From Bacteroidota bacterium (GTDB lineage: Bacteria > Bacteroidota > Bacteroidia > Sphingobacteriales > Sphingobacteriaceae): a stretch of 64,000 nucleotides of DNA. This document shows positions 38,131 through 47,387 of the stretch, one piece after another. Under the pieces are notes generated by a model. It had not been told where the DNA came from. It searched no databases and saw only the letters and a list, made by a program, of their open reading frames with translations. Numbering within the stretch: position 1 is the stretch's first letter; the number at the start of each line of letters is the position of its first letter. The position numbers were made by a program, and so were the translations under genes. The stretch lies in assembly GCA_026224775.1 (NCBI GenBank), contig JAMFRP010000022.1, forward strand, positions 154,363 to 218,362, read 5' to 3'.

Positions 38131-39732
38131 TTAGTCAACATTATCGTGCAGGAAAGAGTTGTTATTTCTGATCTCTATTTTCCCTTCACTATCCGGTAAT
38201 AGGGAGAAGCGTGATACCTGGCTTTCATCAGATGCAGGGGTTTCCTGCAATGCTATTTCCTTACGTTTGTATGCCGGTACATTTTCCATTTCCTGTATAT
38301 TGCCGGTACGCAGTTTCATGCTCAGATCTTTTAAGCGCATAATACGCTCGCGAGATTTGCGCAATTGCTCCTCCATTGATTCCTCTGTTTTCAAATCATC
38401 GGCACCAACAACAGGTTCAGGTTCTTTTTCAATTTGCGGCTCCGGTGTCTGAATTTCCGCAGCAGGCTCATAGCTGATAGAATCCGCGACTTTGAAAGTA
38501 AACTCACCCATATCTGGCTCTGTTTCTTCCATTGCAGGCTCTTCAGCAAGGTTATATTTTACCATTCCCGGATCTTCGTTGCGTGATGCGAACAGATCAA
38601 ATAAGCCGGTTTGTTTTGCTTCTTCTTTTTGCGCAGCATGTTTCATGTAAGGTTCAGCTGGCGCGTTTTCCTTTACATGATTTATAAACTCATTAACCGG
38701 TTTAACCAATGGGGTGTTTTCAGGAACCAGCATCGAAACAATTTTCTTGCTGCTGTTCTCTTTTTCACGCTCATCCTTGGTTTGGAAACCGGTAGCTATA
38801 ATAGTAACTGATATTTTATCACCTAAATTCTCGTCAACACAATTACCCCATATCAGGTCGGCAGCTAAACCGGCTTCTTCCTGTATGTAATCAGTAATTA
38901 TACTTACTTCATCCATGGTTACTTCTGTAGTACCTGAGCTGATGTTAAGCAAGATATAACGTGCGCCTTCAATCTCGTTATCTTTTAATAATGGTGATGA
39001 CAAAGCACCCTCAACAGCTTTCAAAGCACGATTTTCGCCTTCGCCAGTTGAGCTACCCATTATAGATACACCGCTATCTTTCATAACGGTACGCACGTCT
39101 TTAAAGTCAACGTTTATATAACCCGGCAATGTGATTATCTCAGCAATACCTTTAGCGGCAGTTGTTAAAATATTATCCGCTTGCGCGAATGCTGATCCTA
39201 AAGTAAGATTACCAAATATCTGGCGAAGCCTGTCGTTTGAGATCACCAAGAATGAATCGACATATTTTTTCAGTTCTTCCATACCCGCATCGGCCTGCAT
39301 TTTACGGCGTTTACCTTCGAATGAGAACGGAGTGGTGAAGATACCTACGGTTAATATATCTAATTCGCGTGCTGCTTTGGCAATTATAGGGCTTGCGCCT
39401 GTACCTGTACCACCGCCCATACCTGCTGTTATAAATAACATTTTGGTATTAGAGCCCAGCATTTGTTTTATATCGTCAATATTTTCAATAGCCGAGTTTT
39501 TGCCCACTTCAGGGATTGAGCCTGCACCCATACCTTCGGTTAGGCTGGCACCTAATTGTACCTTGTTTGGGATTGGGCTAAGCTCCAAAGCCTGCGCATC
39601 AGTATTACAGATAATAAAGTCGACACCTGTAATGCCTTGCTTGTACATATGGTTTACTGCGTTACCGCCGCCGCCGCCAACACCAATTACTTTGATGATT
39701 GATGACTTTTCTTTTAACATCTCGAACTGCAT
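38131..39732 (-). CDS. ftsZ: Cell division protein FtsZ
   Basis: This 533-residue tubulin-like GTPase forms the Z ring at the division site. It has IKVIGVGGGGGNAVNHMYKQGI near 14, the tubulin signature GGGTGTGASPIIAKAA near 105, and a C-terminal domain to about 320. The linker to 500 is long and acidic. The tail ends EIRNNNSFLHDNVD, a conserved tip for binding FtsA and others. It is the last gene of the dcw cluster; a 172-bp gap separates it from ftsA, with putative DnaA boxes. Confidence 0.97.
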   Translation of the reverse strand: MQFEMLKEKSSIIKVIGVGGGGGNAVNHMYKQGITGVDFIICNTDAQALELSPIPNKVQLGASLTEGMGAGSIPEVGKNSAIENIDDIKQMLGSNTKMLFITAGMGGGTGTGASPIIAKAARELDILTVGIFTTPFSFEGKRRKMQADAGMEELKKYVDSFLVISNDRLRQIFGNLTLGSAFAQADNILTTAAKGIAEIITLPGYINVDFKDVRTVMKDSGVSIMGSSTGEGENRALKAVEGALSSPLLKDNEIEGARYILLNISSGTTEVTMDEVSIITDYIQEEAGLAADLIWGNCVDENLGDKISVTIIATGFQTKDEREKENSSKKIVSMLVPENTPLVKPVNEFINHVKENAPAEPYMKHAAQKEEAKQTGLFDLFASRNEDPGMVKYNLAEEPAMEETEPDMGEFTFKVADSISYEPAAEIQTPEPQIEKEPEPVVGADDLKTEESMEEQLRKSRERIMRLKDLSMKLRTGNIQEMENVPAYKRKEIALQETPASDESQVSRFSLLPDSEGKIEIRNNNSFLHDNVD

Positions 39733-39798
39733 AATCCTTATTTTCAGTTATATCTATTTTGACGAATTATTAGATTTCACTAATGTAATAATATGACT

Positions 39799-39840
39799 TT
39801 TTCCACAAGGTTTTTCCACAATCGTTAACAATGTGGAAAA
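39799..39840. promoter_or_regulatory. Three DnaA-box-like 9-mers between ftsA and ftsZ
   Basis: TTTTCCACA occurs at 39799-39807 and 39812-39820 on the plus strand and again at 39832-39840 on the minus strand. All fit the relaxed DnaA box TTWTNCACA. The last two could also pair to form a hairpin around a 11-nt loop, so a weak terminator or attenuator before ftsZ is the alternative. Confidence 0.45.
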
Positions 39841-39904
39841 GTTACTGTATGTGAATAAGTATACCAATCACAATCAATTTTGATGTGTTTAGCTTTATTT
39901 ATTC

Positions 39905-41251
39905 CTATTTTAAAAAGTCCTCATCCTTTATATCATCCTTTATAAACTTTTTGCTTCCTTCCAGAATCTTGGCAAATAAACCGCCGGTTTTTCTTTCTTC
40001 AACAACTTTAGTTTTTTCAACCTTTAACTCAGTGCTAGCTTGTGCTTGTCCATTGTATTCCATTTTCTGGATACCTTTTATCAGCAGGCCTATACCTGTT
40101 GCAAACATTGGGCTTTGTAGCTCTTCATAAATATTTTTTGGCAACACCTCATTTTTTGCCAAATGCTCATTAGGGTATCCTACACGACAATCCAAACCTG
40201 TAACATACTCAACCAATTGCGGCAGATGCTTAAGCTGCGCACCACCACCTGTTATTACTATACCTGCTATCAGTTTTTTCTCGTAACCCGAAGATTTGAT
40301 CTCGTAATACACATGCTCAACAATCTCTTCCATACGGGCCTGGATAACAAAAGCCAGGTTTTTAACCGATATTTCTTTTGGCTCACGCCCACGTAATCCG
40401 GGTACACATACAATCTCGTTTTCTTTGTTCTCTTCGGCCAGGGCAGAACCAAACCTTACTTTTAATTGCTCCGCGATATTGCGCATTACTGAACAGCCCT
40501 CGCGGATATCCTCCGTAATACTATTACCACCAAAAGGAATCACAGCGGTATGCCTGATGATGCCCTCGTGGAAAATAGCCACATCGGTAGTACCACCACC
40601 AACGTCAACCAAAACAACACCGGCTTCTTTTTCTTCATCGCTCAAAACCGACTCAGAAGACGCCAATGGTTCTAATATCAATTCCTGGCTTTCCAGATTT
40701 GCTTTATTTACGCACTTCACAATGTTTTTGATAGCGGTAACCTGGCCTGATATGATGTGGAAGTTTGCTTCCAAACGTACACCAGCCATACCGATAGGAT
40801 CTTTTACACCCGGTTCGCTATCAACAGTAAATTCCTGCGGCAATACATGGATGATCTCTTCACCCGGAGGCATTACAAGGTTGTACATATCCTCTATCAG
40901 TTTGTCGATATCCTTGCGGCCGATTTCGCTGTTTAAATCACGACGGGTTATCAGGCCGCGGTGTTGTAAACTTTTAATGTGCTGACCAGCGATACCCACG
41001 TTTACTACACGTATCTCTACGTTGGATTGTGTGCCTGCAACTTCAACTGCCTGGATGATACCTTGTACGGTTTTATCAATATTTGAAACCATTCCGCGCG
41101 TTACACCCGCCGATTCAGCCTTTCCGATACCCAGTATTTCAATCTTCCCGTTTTTGCTTCGGCGGCCAACGATGGCACATATTTTTGTAGTTCCGATATC
41201 CAACCCTACCACGATTGGCGAACTCTTTTCCTGGCTTAAAACTTTGTCCAT
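39905..41251 (-). CDS. ftsA: Cell division protein FtsA
   Basis: This 448-residue actin-like ATPase anchors FtsZ to the membrane. Features: the IVVGLDIGTTKICAIVGRRSKNG phosphate-1 motif near 14, 1C domain with HVLPQEFTVD, VVLVDVGGGTTDVAIFHEG near 210, and IAGIVITGGGAQLKHLPQLVE near 325. The end has LFAKILEGSKKFIKDDIKDEDFLK, with a C-terminal amphipathic stretch for membrane contact. It starts one base after ftsQ. Confidence 0.96.
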   Translation of the reverse strand: MDKVLSQEKSSPIVVGLDIGTTKICAIVGRRSKNGKIEILGIGKAESAGVTRGMVSNIDKTVQGIIQAVEVAGTQSNVEIRVVNVGIAGQHIKSLQHRGLITRRDLNSEIGRKDIDKLIEDMYNLVMPPGEEIIHVLPQEFTVDSEPGVKDPIGMAGVRLEANFHIISGQVTAIKNIVKCVNKANLESQELILEPLASSESVLSDEEKEAGVVLVDVGGGTTDVAIFHEGIIRHTAVIPFGGNSITEDIREGCSVMRNIAEQLKVRFGSALAEENKENEIVCVPGLRGREPKEISVKNLAFVIQARMEEIVEHVYYEIKSSGYEKKLIAGIVITGGGAQLKHLPQLVEYVTGLDCRVGYPNEHLAKNEVLPKNIYEELQSPMFATGIGLLIKGIQKMEYNGQAQASTELKVEKTKVVEERKTGGLFAKILEGSKKFIKDDIKDEDFLK

Positions 41252-41252
41252 A

Positions 41253-42128
41253 TTATTTCACTATTTGAGATGTGTCTGTAATTGCATTAATAGAATTCTT
41301 TATCACGCTATCCTTTTTGGCGGCGATAGCGGCAAGTGAATCCTGTTTGGTTATTTGGTTTTTTACACCGATAACCTGGTTTGCGTATTTTATATTTATA
41401 ATTTTATACATGCCCCATCCTACCTGCGGCAATGCTTTTTTGTAAAAAATCAATAGGTTATGGAACTTCGCATCCAGCGAATCCGCATTACCTAATAATA
41501 TCCTTTGGCTGCCTACGCGAGGTATCAGTTCAATCTCGTGTGCCTGATTTACGTAGATCTGCGCTATTTGCGCATCCCAAAGCGAATCCCTACGGATATA
41601 ATCGGCAGTTTTATAAATCTGGGTAGCAATATCAGTATGCAACGTATCTACTTTGCCACTAAACGGTTCATCAATAAAACCATTAGCTACCAATACCCTC
41701 GCGGTAAAGTTGCTGGATAACGGGATCTTCAAGCCATGTGAATCCACATAAAAGTCCTGATCGTATTGGTTCATGATACGCAATATTGGCTGGCGCTGGG
41801 TGATCTCAACCCTGATCACATCATCCATATCAATATAAACCCTGGCAGTTTCAATAAAAGGATTAGCCTTTAGTTTATCCTCCAATGCACGTATGTTAAT
41901 ACTTTCAATCGGCCTGCCTATTAACGTATGGTTTTTTACATGCAAAATATTATCGATCTCTTGTTGATCAATAAAATATTGGTTGCCGGGGATGTAGACT
42001 TTTACATCCTTACAAATAACCTGCGCCTTTTTAATTTCAATGAAACTCATGAGCACAACCACGCCACCCAAGCTGATTAACCAGCAAAGGCTTATAAGGA
42101 TGTGCTTAACAATGGGTTTCTTAAACAT
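41253..42128 (-). CDS. ftsQ: Cell division protein FtsQ
   Basis: This 291-residue protein has one membrane segment (about 10-30, ILISLCWLISLGGVVVLM), a POTRA-like domain (about 38-110: CKDVKVYIPGNQYFIDQQEIDNIL) and a periplasmic beta domain to 265. It links division proteins in the periplasm. It overlaps murC by 8 bp (42121-42128). Confidence 0.9.
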   Translation of the reverse strand: MFKKPIVKHILISLCWLISLGGVVVLMSFIEIKKAQVICKDVKVYIPGNQYFIDQQEIDNILHVKNHTLIGRPIESINIRALEDKLKANPFIETARVYIDMDDVIRVEITQRQPILRIMNQYDQDFYVDSHGLKIPLSSNFTARVLVANGFIDEPFSGKVDTLHTDIATQIYKTADYIRRDSLWDAQIAQIYVNQAHEIELIPRVGSQRILLGNADSLDAKFHNLLIFYKKALPQVGWGMYKIINIKYANQVIGVKNQITKQDSLAAIAAKKDSVIKNSINAITDTSQIVK

Positions 42129-43476
42129 TACTTAAGGCATTTTTTAAAGGTTCAACCAACTGATCAATATCACCTGCGCCAACTGTTAACAACAGGGCAG
42201 GTTTTTCATTCGCTATGGCATCAATAGCTTGTTGTTTAGTTAGCTTGCGTTTGTTAACTAAATTCATGCGGCTTAATATCATTTCTGCATCTACACCTTC
42301 AATCGGCAGCTCGCGGGCCGGGTAAATATCTAACAGGATCAATTCATCCGTCATATCCAGCACTTCGGCAAAGCCATCGGCAAAATCACGAGTGCGGGTA
42401 AATAAATGCGGTTGGAAAACGGTTACCAGTTTTCTATCCGGATATAATTTTTTCACAGAATTGATGGCAGCGCGTAGTTCTTCAGGGTGATGCGCATAGT
42501 CATCGATATAAATATGGTCTGGTGTTTTTACGATGTACTCAAACCTGCGGTGTACACCACGGAATGAGGCTAAAGCACTTTTCACAGCATCAGCTTTTAC
42601 ACCTAAACGTAAAGTTGCTTCGATAGCGGCGGTGGCGTTTTCTACATTGTGGAAGCCGGGGATACCTAACTGAATATTTTTTATATCTGTATTCCTATTC
42701 CTGAAATCGAAATAAAAACTACCGTTCTCAATACGAATATTTAGCGCTATAGCATCGGCAGCATCCTTAATGCTGTAAGTATAGCCGGTATCCAAAGGCA
42801 AGCCTTGTTTATGAATTAAAACGCCGCCCGGTTTTATTTGCGAGGCGAACATTTTAAAAGAATCGGTCAAATGCTGATGGTCGCCATAAATATCAAGGTG
42901 ATCGGCATCCATTGAAGTAATAACCGCGATATCGGGATATAGGGTAAGGAATGAGCGGTCATATTCATCAGCCTCAACTACCACAATATCGTTTTTACCA
43001 TAAAGCACATTGCTATTGTAGTTTGACGCGATACCGCCTAAAAATGCCGAGCAATCTTTACCGGAATCTTTCAAAATATGAGCAACCATTGTTGATGTGG
43101 TTGTTTTGCCATGCGTACCGGCAATAGCTACAGTATATTTTCCTTTGCTTATCAGGCCTAAAACCTGTGAGCGTTTAAACAATTCGAAACCTCGTTTTTG
43201 AAAAAAGCCAACAATCGCCGAATCCTTTGGAATAGCAGGTGTATAAATCACCAATGTGCCTTCGTCAGGTTGACGGAAACTCATCGGTATCCACTCCTCA
43301 TTATCATCAAAAATGATCTGAATACCTTCGTTCTTTAATTCATTAGTTAAATCGGTTGAAGTTTTGTCGTACCCGCAAACAATACAGCCTAAATGATGAA
43401 AATAGCGCGCAAGGCCACTCATGCCAATGCCGCCTATGCCTACCAAATAAACTCTTCTTATGTTTTGCAGTTCCAT
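42121..43476 (-). CDS. murC: UDP-N-acetylmuramate-L-alanine ligase MurC
   Basis: ATG 43476 (MELQNIRRVYLVGIGGIGMSG) is preferred over 43515, giving 451 residues and no overlap with murG. The P-loop AGTHGKTTTSTMVAHIL near 110 and the KTDDYAHHPEE-type IYIDDYAHHPEELRAAI near 323 are diagnostic. It adds L-alanine to UDP-MurNAc in the cytoplasm (EC 6.3.2.8). Confidence 0.96.
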   Translation of the reverse strand: MELQNIRRVYLVGIGGIGMSGLARYFHHLGCIVCGYDKTSTDLTNELKNEGIQIIFDDNEEWIPMSFRQPDEGTLVIYTPAIPKDSAIVGFFQKRGFELFKRSQVLGLISKGKYTVAIAGTHGKTTTSTMVAHILKDSGKDCSAFLGGIASNYNSNVLYGKNDIVVVEADEYDRSFLTLYPDIAVITSMDADHLDIYGDHQHLTDSFKMFASQIKPGGVLIHKQGLPLDTGYTYSIKDAADAIALNIRIENGSFYFDFRNRNTDIKNIQLGIPGFHNVENATAAIEATLRLGVKADAVKSALASFRGVHRRFEYIVKTPDHIYIDDYAHHPEELRAAINSVKKLYPDRKLVTVFQPHLFTRTRDFADGFAEVLDMTDELILLDIYPARELPIEGVDAEMILSRMNLVNKRKLTKQQAIDAIANEKPALLLTVGAGDIDQLVEPLKNALSNV

Positions 43477-43495
43477 TTTATTTTTACTCCTCGTT

Positions 43496-44644
43496 TCAAA
43501 AAACCTCTCCCCCACCTAGTGCGGAGGATGAGGCTAAGATTAAACTAATTGTTATTTTCATAACTTCTTTCGCAATCACTTCATCGGCATTGGGTAAAGC
43601 CAGTTTACCGATGTTATTGCTTAATGTTTTTCGTTTGTCTGTATCATTTAAGAGCTCAATAGCTCTGTATATCAATTTTGCTTCGGCATCTCTATCAGCA
43701 ATAAAAACAGCCGCGTTATCATGCACTAATGCCAATGCATTTTTAGTTTGATGATCCTCAGCCACATTTGGCGAAGGCACTAATATTACAGGTTTTTTCA
43801 CCACACATAGTTCGGCTATTGTACCTGCACCTGCACGTGATATAATTATATCGGCAGCGGCATAGGCTAAATCCATGCGGTTTATAAACTCCATTATGCG
43901 AATGTTCGGGTTGTAATTCTCGCCCAGTTTTTCGATGATGCTTTTGTAGTAGAACTTACCTGTTTGCCATATAACCTGCACATCGGCGGCGATGATTTTA
44001 TCCAAGCCTGCCATTACACTGTTGTTTAGTGTACGCGCACCCAAACTACCGCCTGTTACCAGTATTGTTTTTTTATCGTTAGATAATTTCATCAGCTCAA
44101 TCGCCTGCATTTTTTTGCCCGCAATATCAACCGATTCCTTGCGGATAGGGTTGCCGGTTTTAATGATGTTTTTAGCAGGGAAAAATTGCTCCATGCCATC
44201 ATAAGCCACACATATTTTGTCTGCTTTTTTACCTAACCATTTATTGGTGATGCCCGCGTAAGAGTTTTGCTCCTGTATTAAATATGGGATACCTTTGATA
44301 GATGCCGCGTATAATAACGGCCCCGATGCATAGCCACCCACACCCACAACCGCGTTTGGCTTAAAATCCTTTATAATTTTTAACGCCTTCCTCAAACTGC
44401 CAATCAGTTTGATTGGGAATTGCAGGTTTTTAACTATCGAACCACGCTGTATACCCTGAATATCCAGACCTATAATTTTATAACCGGCAGCAGGTACTTT
44501 TTCCATTTCCATGCGGCCAAGCGCGCCTACAAATAATATCTCGGTTGTTGGATCAAGCTTTTTTAATGCGTTGGCAATAGCAATAGCCGGGAAGATATGC
44601 CCTCCTGTACCACCACCGCTTATAATTATTTTTTTGCCTGACAT
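43496..44644 (-). CDS. murG: UDP-GlcNAc transferase MurG
   Basis: This 382-residue enzyme adds GlcNAc to lipid I to make lipid II at the inner membrane face. Marks: IISGGGTGGHIFPAIAIANAL (5-25), PYLIQEQNSYAG and VTGGSLGARTLNNSVM. The C-terminal 12 residues (ASSSALGGGEVF) lie past the usual end and are coded by a GC-richer palindrome-like stretch (43500-43530) that could be repeat-derived. Confidence 0.95.
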   Translation of the reverse strand: MSGKKIIISGGGTGGHIFPAIAIANALKKLDPTTEILFVGALGRMEMEKVPAAGYKIIGLDIQGIQRGSIVKNLQFPIKLIGSLRKALKIIKDFKPNAVVGVGGYASGPLLYAASIKGIPYLIQEQNSYAGITNKWLGKKADKICVAYDGMEQFFPAKNIIKTGNPIRKESVDIAGKKMQAIELMKLSNDKKTILVTGGSLGARTLNNSVMAGLDKIIAADVQVIWQTGKFYYKSIIEKLGENYNPNIRIMEFINRMDLAYAAADIIISRAGAGTIAELCVVKKPVILVPSPNVAEDHQTKNALALVHDNAAVFIADRDAEAKLIYRAIELLNDTDKRKTLSNNIGKLALPNADEVIAKEVMKITISLILASSSALGGGEVF

Positions 44645-44740
44645 TGTTTTTTATTATGTTTTCCACCTACGGTGGAATTAATATTTTTATTTTTTTGCTA
44701 CCAACATTTTACGCCTACGACGGATACTTTTCTGCTGTAT

Positions 44741-45892
44741 TTACGCTACTGCTACTTCTCTTATTTCGCCAACCACTACTTTTGCCTCATCATTATCACG
44801 GCTAACCGATAGTATGATACCAAACGCTATGCTTGTAAACAGGATTGATGTACCACCCATACTTACAAATGGCAAAGGCACACCTGTTACCGGGCCCAAA
44901 CCTACTGCTACCGCCATATTGGCAAATGCCTGTATGGTTAAGCTAAAACTTAAACCTGCTGCCAATAACGTACCGAAGGCTTTTGGCGCTTTAGTAGCGA
45001 TTTTTATACAGCGGTATAATAAAAACAGATAAATGGCTATCAATAGAAAGCCACCTACTAAACCATATTCTTCAATGATGATGGCATAAATCTCATCAGA
45101 GTATGCTTCTGGTAAATAATTTATCTCGCTGCTTTGTCCGGGGCCCTTACCGAAAATACCACCTGTAGCTATAGCTATTTTAGCATGATCTGCCTGGTAT
45201 GATTTATCGGGGTTTGCTCTTTCAGGATGCAGGAAAGTTTCTATACGTGCCATATACACGTGCCTGCGGGGGCCGAGCATTACTACCGCGCCTAATAATA
45301 TGGCTCCGGCTAAACAGGTAATGGCAATTTGTTTAACGCTGATACGGCCCATTATTAATAACAATATACTTACACCGAACAACATTAAAGCAGTTGAAAG
45401 GTTGGCCCATGCGATTAATATAAATACCACGCAAACCGCACCCATAATCGGCACAAAAGATTCTTTTACATTTTTAATGTTTTCCTGCTTTTTGGAGAGC
45501 GTTCGGGCCAGGTATGTAATGAGTGCAAGTTTGGCCAAATCGGATGTTTGGAAACTTAATCCCGTACCCGGTATCGCTATCCAACGGCTGGCATCATTCA
45601 CGTGACTACCGAAAACAAGGGTATAGATCAACAACGGAATAGTTATGTACATCAGTAATTTTGATATACCTGCATAATAGCGATAATCCAACCGATGACA
45701 GATGTACATTAACGCCAAACCGGCAAGCATCATCGCTACGTGTTTCATCAAAATAGACTCAGCACCCACCCCACGTTTATACGCAAGGCTGCCTATAGCG
45801 CTATAAACAGACAACAACGAAATAACCGAGAGTAAAATTACTATCAGCCAGATCCATCTGTCGCCTTTTGTATTGTTGAGTATCTTATTCAT
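44741..45892 (-). CDS. ftsW: Lipid II polymerase FtsW
   Basis: This 383-residue SEDS protein has about ten membrane segments. It polymerises lipid II for the septum. Family features are WIAIPGTGLSFQTSDLAKLALITYLAR near 109-135, the FIPE-like segment ALINYLPEAYSDEIYAIIIEEYGLVG near 255-280 and LPFVSMGGTSILFTSIAFGI near 343. It lies between murD and murG, as in related genomes. Confidence 0.93.
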   Translation of the reverse strand: MNKILNNTKGDRWIWLIVILLSVISLLSVYSAIGSLAYKRGVGAESILMKHVAMMLAGLALMYICHRLDYRYYAGISKLLMYITIPLLIYTLVFGSHVNDASRWIAIPGTGLSFQTSDLAKLALITYLARTLSKKQENIKNVKESFVPIMGAVCVVFILIAWANLSTALMLFGVSILLLIMGRISVKQIAITCLAGAILLGAVVMLGPRRHVYMARIETFLHPERANPDKSYQADHAKIAIATGGIFGKGPGQSSEINYLPEAYSDEIYAIIIEEYGLVGGFLLIAIYLFLLYRCIKIATKAPKAFGTLLAAGLSFSLTIQAFANMAVAVGLGPVTGVPLPFVSMGGTSILFTSIAFGIILSVSRDNDEAKVVVGEIREVAVA

Positions 45893-45943
45893 TGTCTTTG
45901 GATTTCACCGATTTTATTGTGATTTCACCGATTTACTTATCTC

Positions 45944-47332
45944 TTATAATTCTTTTACTGCTTGTTTAAATTGTCTTCCTCTATCTTCATAATTTTTAAA
46001 AAGATCGAAACTTGCGCAGGCTGGTGATAATAATACCGTATCGCCTTTGGTTGCCAGATGATACGACATTTGTACTGCTTCTTCTGCTGATGAAGTGTTT
46101 ATAATAATATCTACCACATCTTCAAAAGCGGCATGTATGCGGCTGTTATCTTTACCCAGGCAAACAATGGCTTTTACCTTTTGCTTAACCAGTTCTTTCA
46201 GCATGCTGTAATCGTTACCTTTATCAACGCCACCCAATATCAGGATCACATCGCTGGTCATGCTTTCAAGCGCGTACCATGTTGAATTAACATTGGTAGC
46301 TTTTGAATCATTGATGAAACTGATGCCGGAAATCTTTCCAACAGACTCTAATCTATGTTCAATGTTCTTGAAATTACCCATGCTCTCCCTTAGGGTTTCG
46401 TTGCGTAATTCGAGCACTTTTGCTACAATACCTGATGCCATAGAATTGTAGATGTTGTGCTTGCCTTGCAGGGCCAGTTCGTTGATTGACATTTGAAAAT
46501 GTTGTTGGTGTGTGTTGATGACAATATTGTCTTTATCGAGATATGCTCCCGGTTCAATGCTTTTTTCTATCGAAAATGGTAACAATTGTGCCGCAAAGCT
46601 CCTCGATTCCATTCCCTTAATGGTTTCAGGATCATCAGCACAATAAATAAAATAATCAGCCGCGGTTTGATTTTGCGCTACGCGGAATTTGGATGCCACA
46701 TAGTTCTCCATTTTATAATCATAACGATCTAAATGGTCAGGCGTTATGTTTAACAGTATAGCAATATCAACCTTGAAATCATACATATCATCCAGCATGA
46801 AGCTACTTAGCTCCAGCGCATAATATTCAAATTTTTCAGTTGCTACCTGATAGGCGAAACTCTTACCAATATTACCCGCCAGACCTACATTTAAACCTCC
46901 ATTTTTCAGGATGTGGTAGGTTAAGCTTGTTGTAGTGGTTTTACCGTTTGACCCTGTTATGCCTATGATTTTTGCATCAGTATACCTTCCCGCAAATTCA
47001 ATTTCGGATATTACCGGAATGCCTTTTTCCTTGATCTTTTTAACAATTGGAGCCTTATCTGGTATACCCGGGCTTTTTATTACTTCAGTAGCTTTTAAAA
47101 TCTCAACTTCTGTATGCTGTTTTTCTTCGAAAGGTATTTTCCAGTCGGTTAATTGTTTTTTATAATTATCAGCGATAGCGCCAAAATCAGATACAAAAAC
47201 ATCATATCCCTGCTGCTGGGCAAGATACGCCGCACCCACGCCGCTTTCGCCGGCGCCGAGGATGGCAATACGCCCCCCAGCCCCCTGAAGGGGGAGTTTT
47301 TGATTAGCGGTATGGGTGCTTTCGTTTATCAT
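45944..47332 (-). CDS. murD: UDP-N-acetylmuramoylalanine-D-glutamate ligase MurD
   Basis: ATG 47332 (MINESTHTANQ) is preferred over 47362, giving 462 residues. The conserved start of the family, RIAILGAGESGVGAAYLAQ, appears only at residue 21. Residues 1-20 are coded by one arm and the loop of a palindromic repeat (47272-47387). Catalytic features: P-loop GITGSNGKTTTTSLTYHIL near 105, LLNITPDHLDRYDY near 182, and NDSKATNVNSTWYAL near 300. It adds D-glutamate (EC 6.3.2.9). Confidence 0.93.
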   Translation of the reverse strand: MINESTHTANQKLPLQGAGGRIAILGAGESGVGAAYLAQQQGYDVFVSDFGAIADNYKKQLTDWKIPFEEKQHTEVEILKATEVIKSPGIPDKAPIVKKIKEKGIPVISEIEFAGRYTDAKIIGITGSNGKTTTTSLTYHILKNGGLNVGLAGNIGKSFAYQVATEKFEYYALELSSFMLDDMYDFKVDIAILLNITPDHLDRYDYKMENYVASKFRVAQNQTAADYFIYCADDPETIKGMESRSFAAQLLPFSIEKSIEPGAYLDKDNIVINTHQQHFQMSINELALQGKHNIYNSMASGIVAKVLELRNETLRESMGNFKNIEHRLESVGKISGISFINDSKATNVNSTWYALESMTSDVILILGGVDKGNDYSMLKELVKQKVKAIVCLGKDNSRIHAAFEDVVDIIINTSSAEEAVQMSYHLATKGDTVLLSPACASFDLFKNYEDRGRQFKQAVKEL

Positions 47333-47387
47333 TATATATTCTATACTCTCTTTATATTTCATTCTCCCCCTTCAGGGGGTCGGGGGG
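47272..47387. repeat. Inverted pair of GC-rich palindromic arms overlapping murD and abutting mraY
   Basis: The left arm (47272-47298) has CCCCCTGAAGGGGG inside and the right arm (47363-47387) has CCCCCTTCAGGGGG, each followed by a second G or C run, in inverted orientation. The loop between them is about 64 bp and contains the murD start codon. The right arm ends at the mraY stop codon. A related arrangement is at 61915-62003. Confidence 0.85.

Noticed and set aside
39131..39796. Long open frame of 221 codons on the plus strand opposite ftsZ
   Set aside because: It is a shadow of the highly conserved ftsZ gene. It has no family match, and the ftsZ frame is certain.
40425..40985. Open frame of 186 codons on the plus strand opposite ftsA
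   Set aside because: It is the antisense of ftsA, whose motifs are intact.
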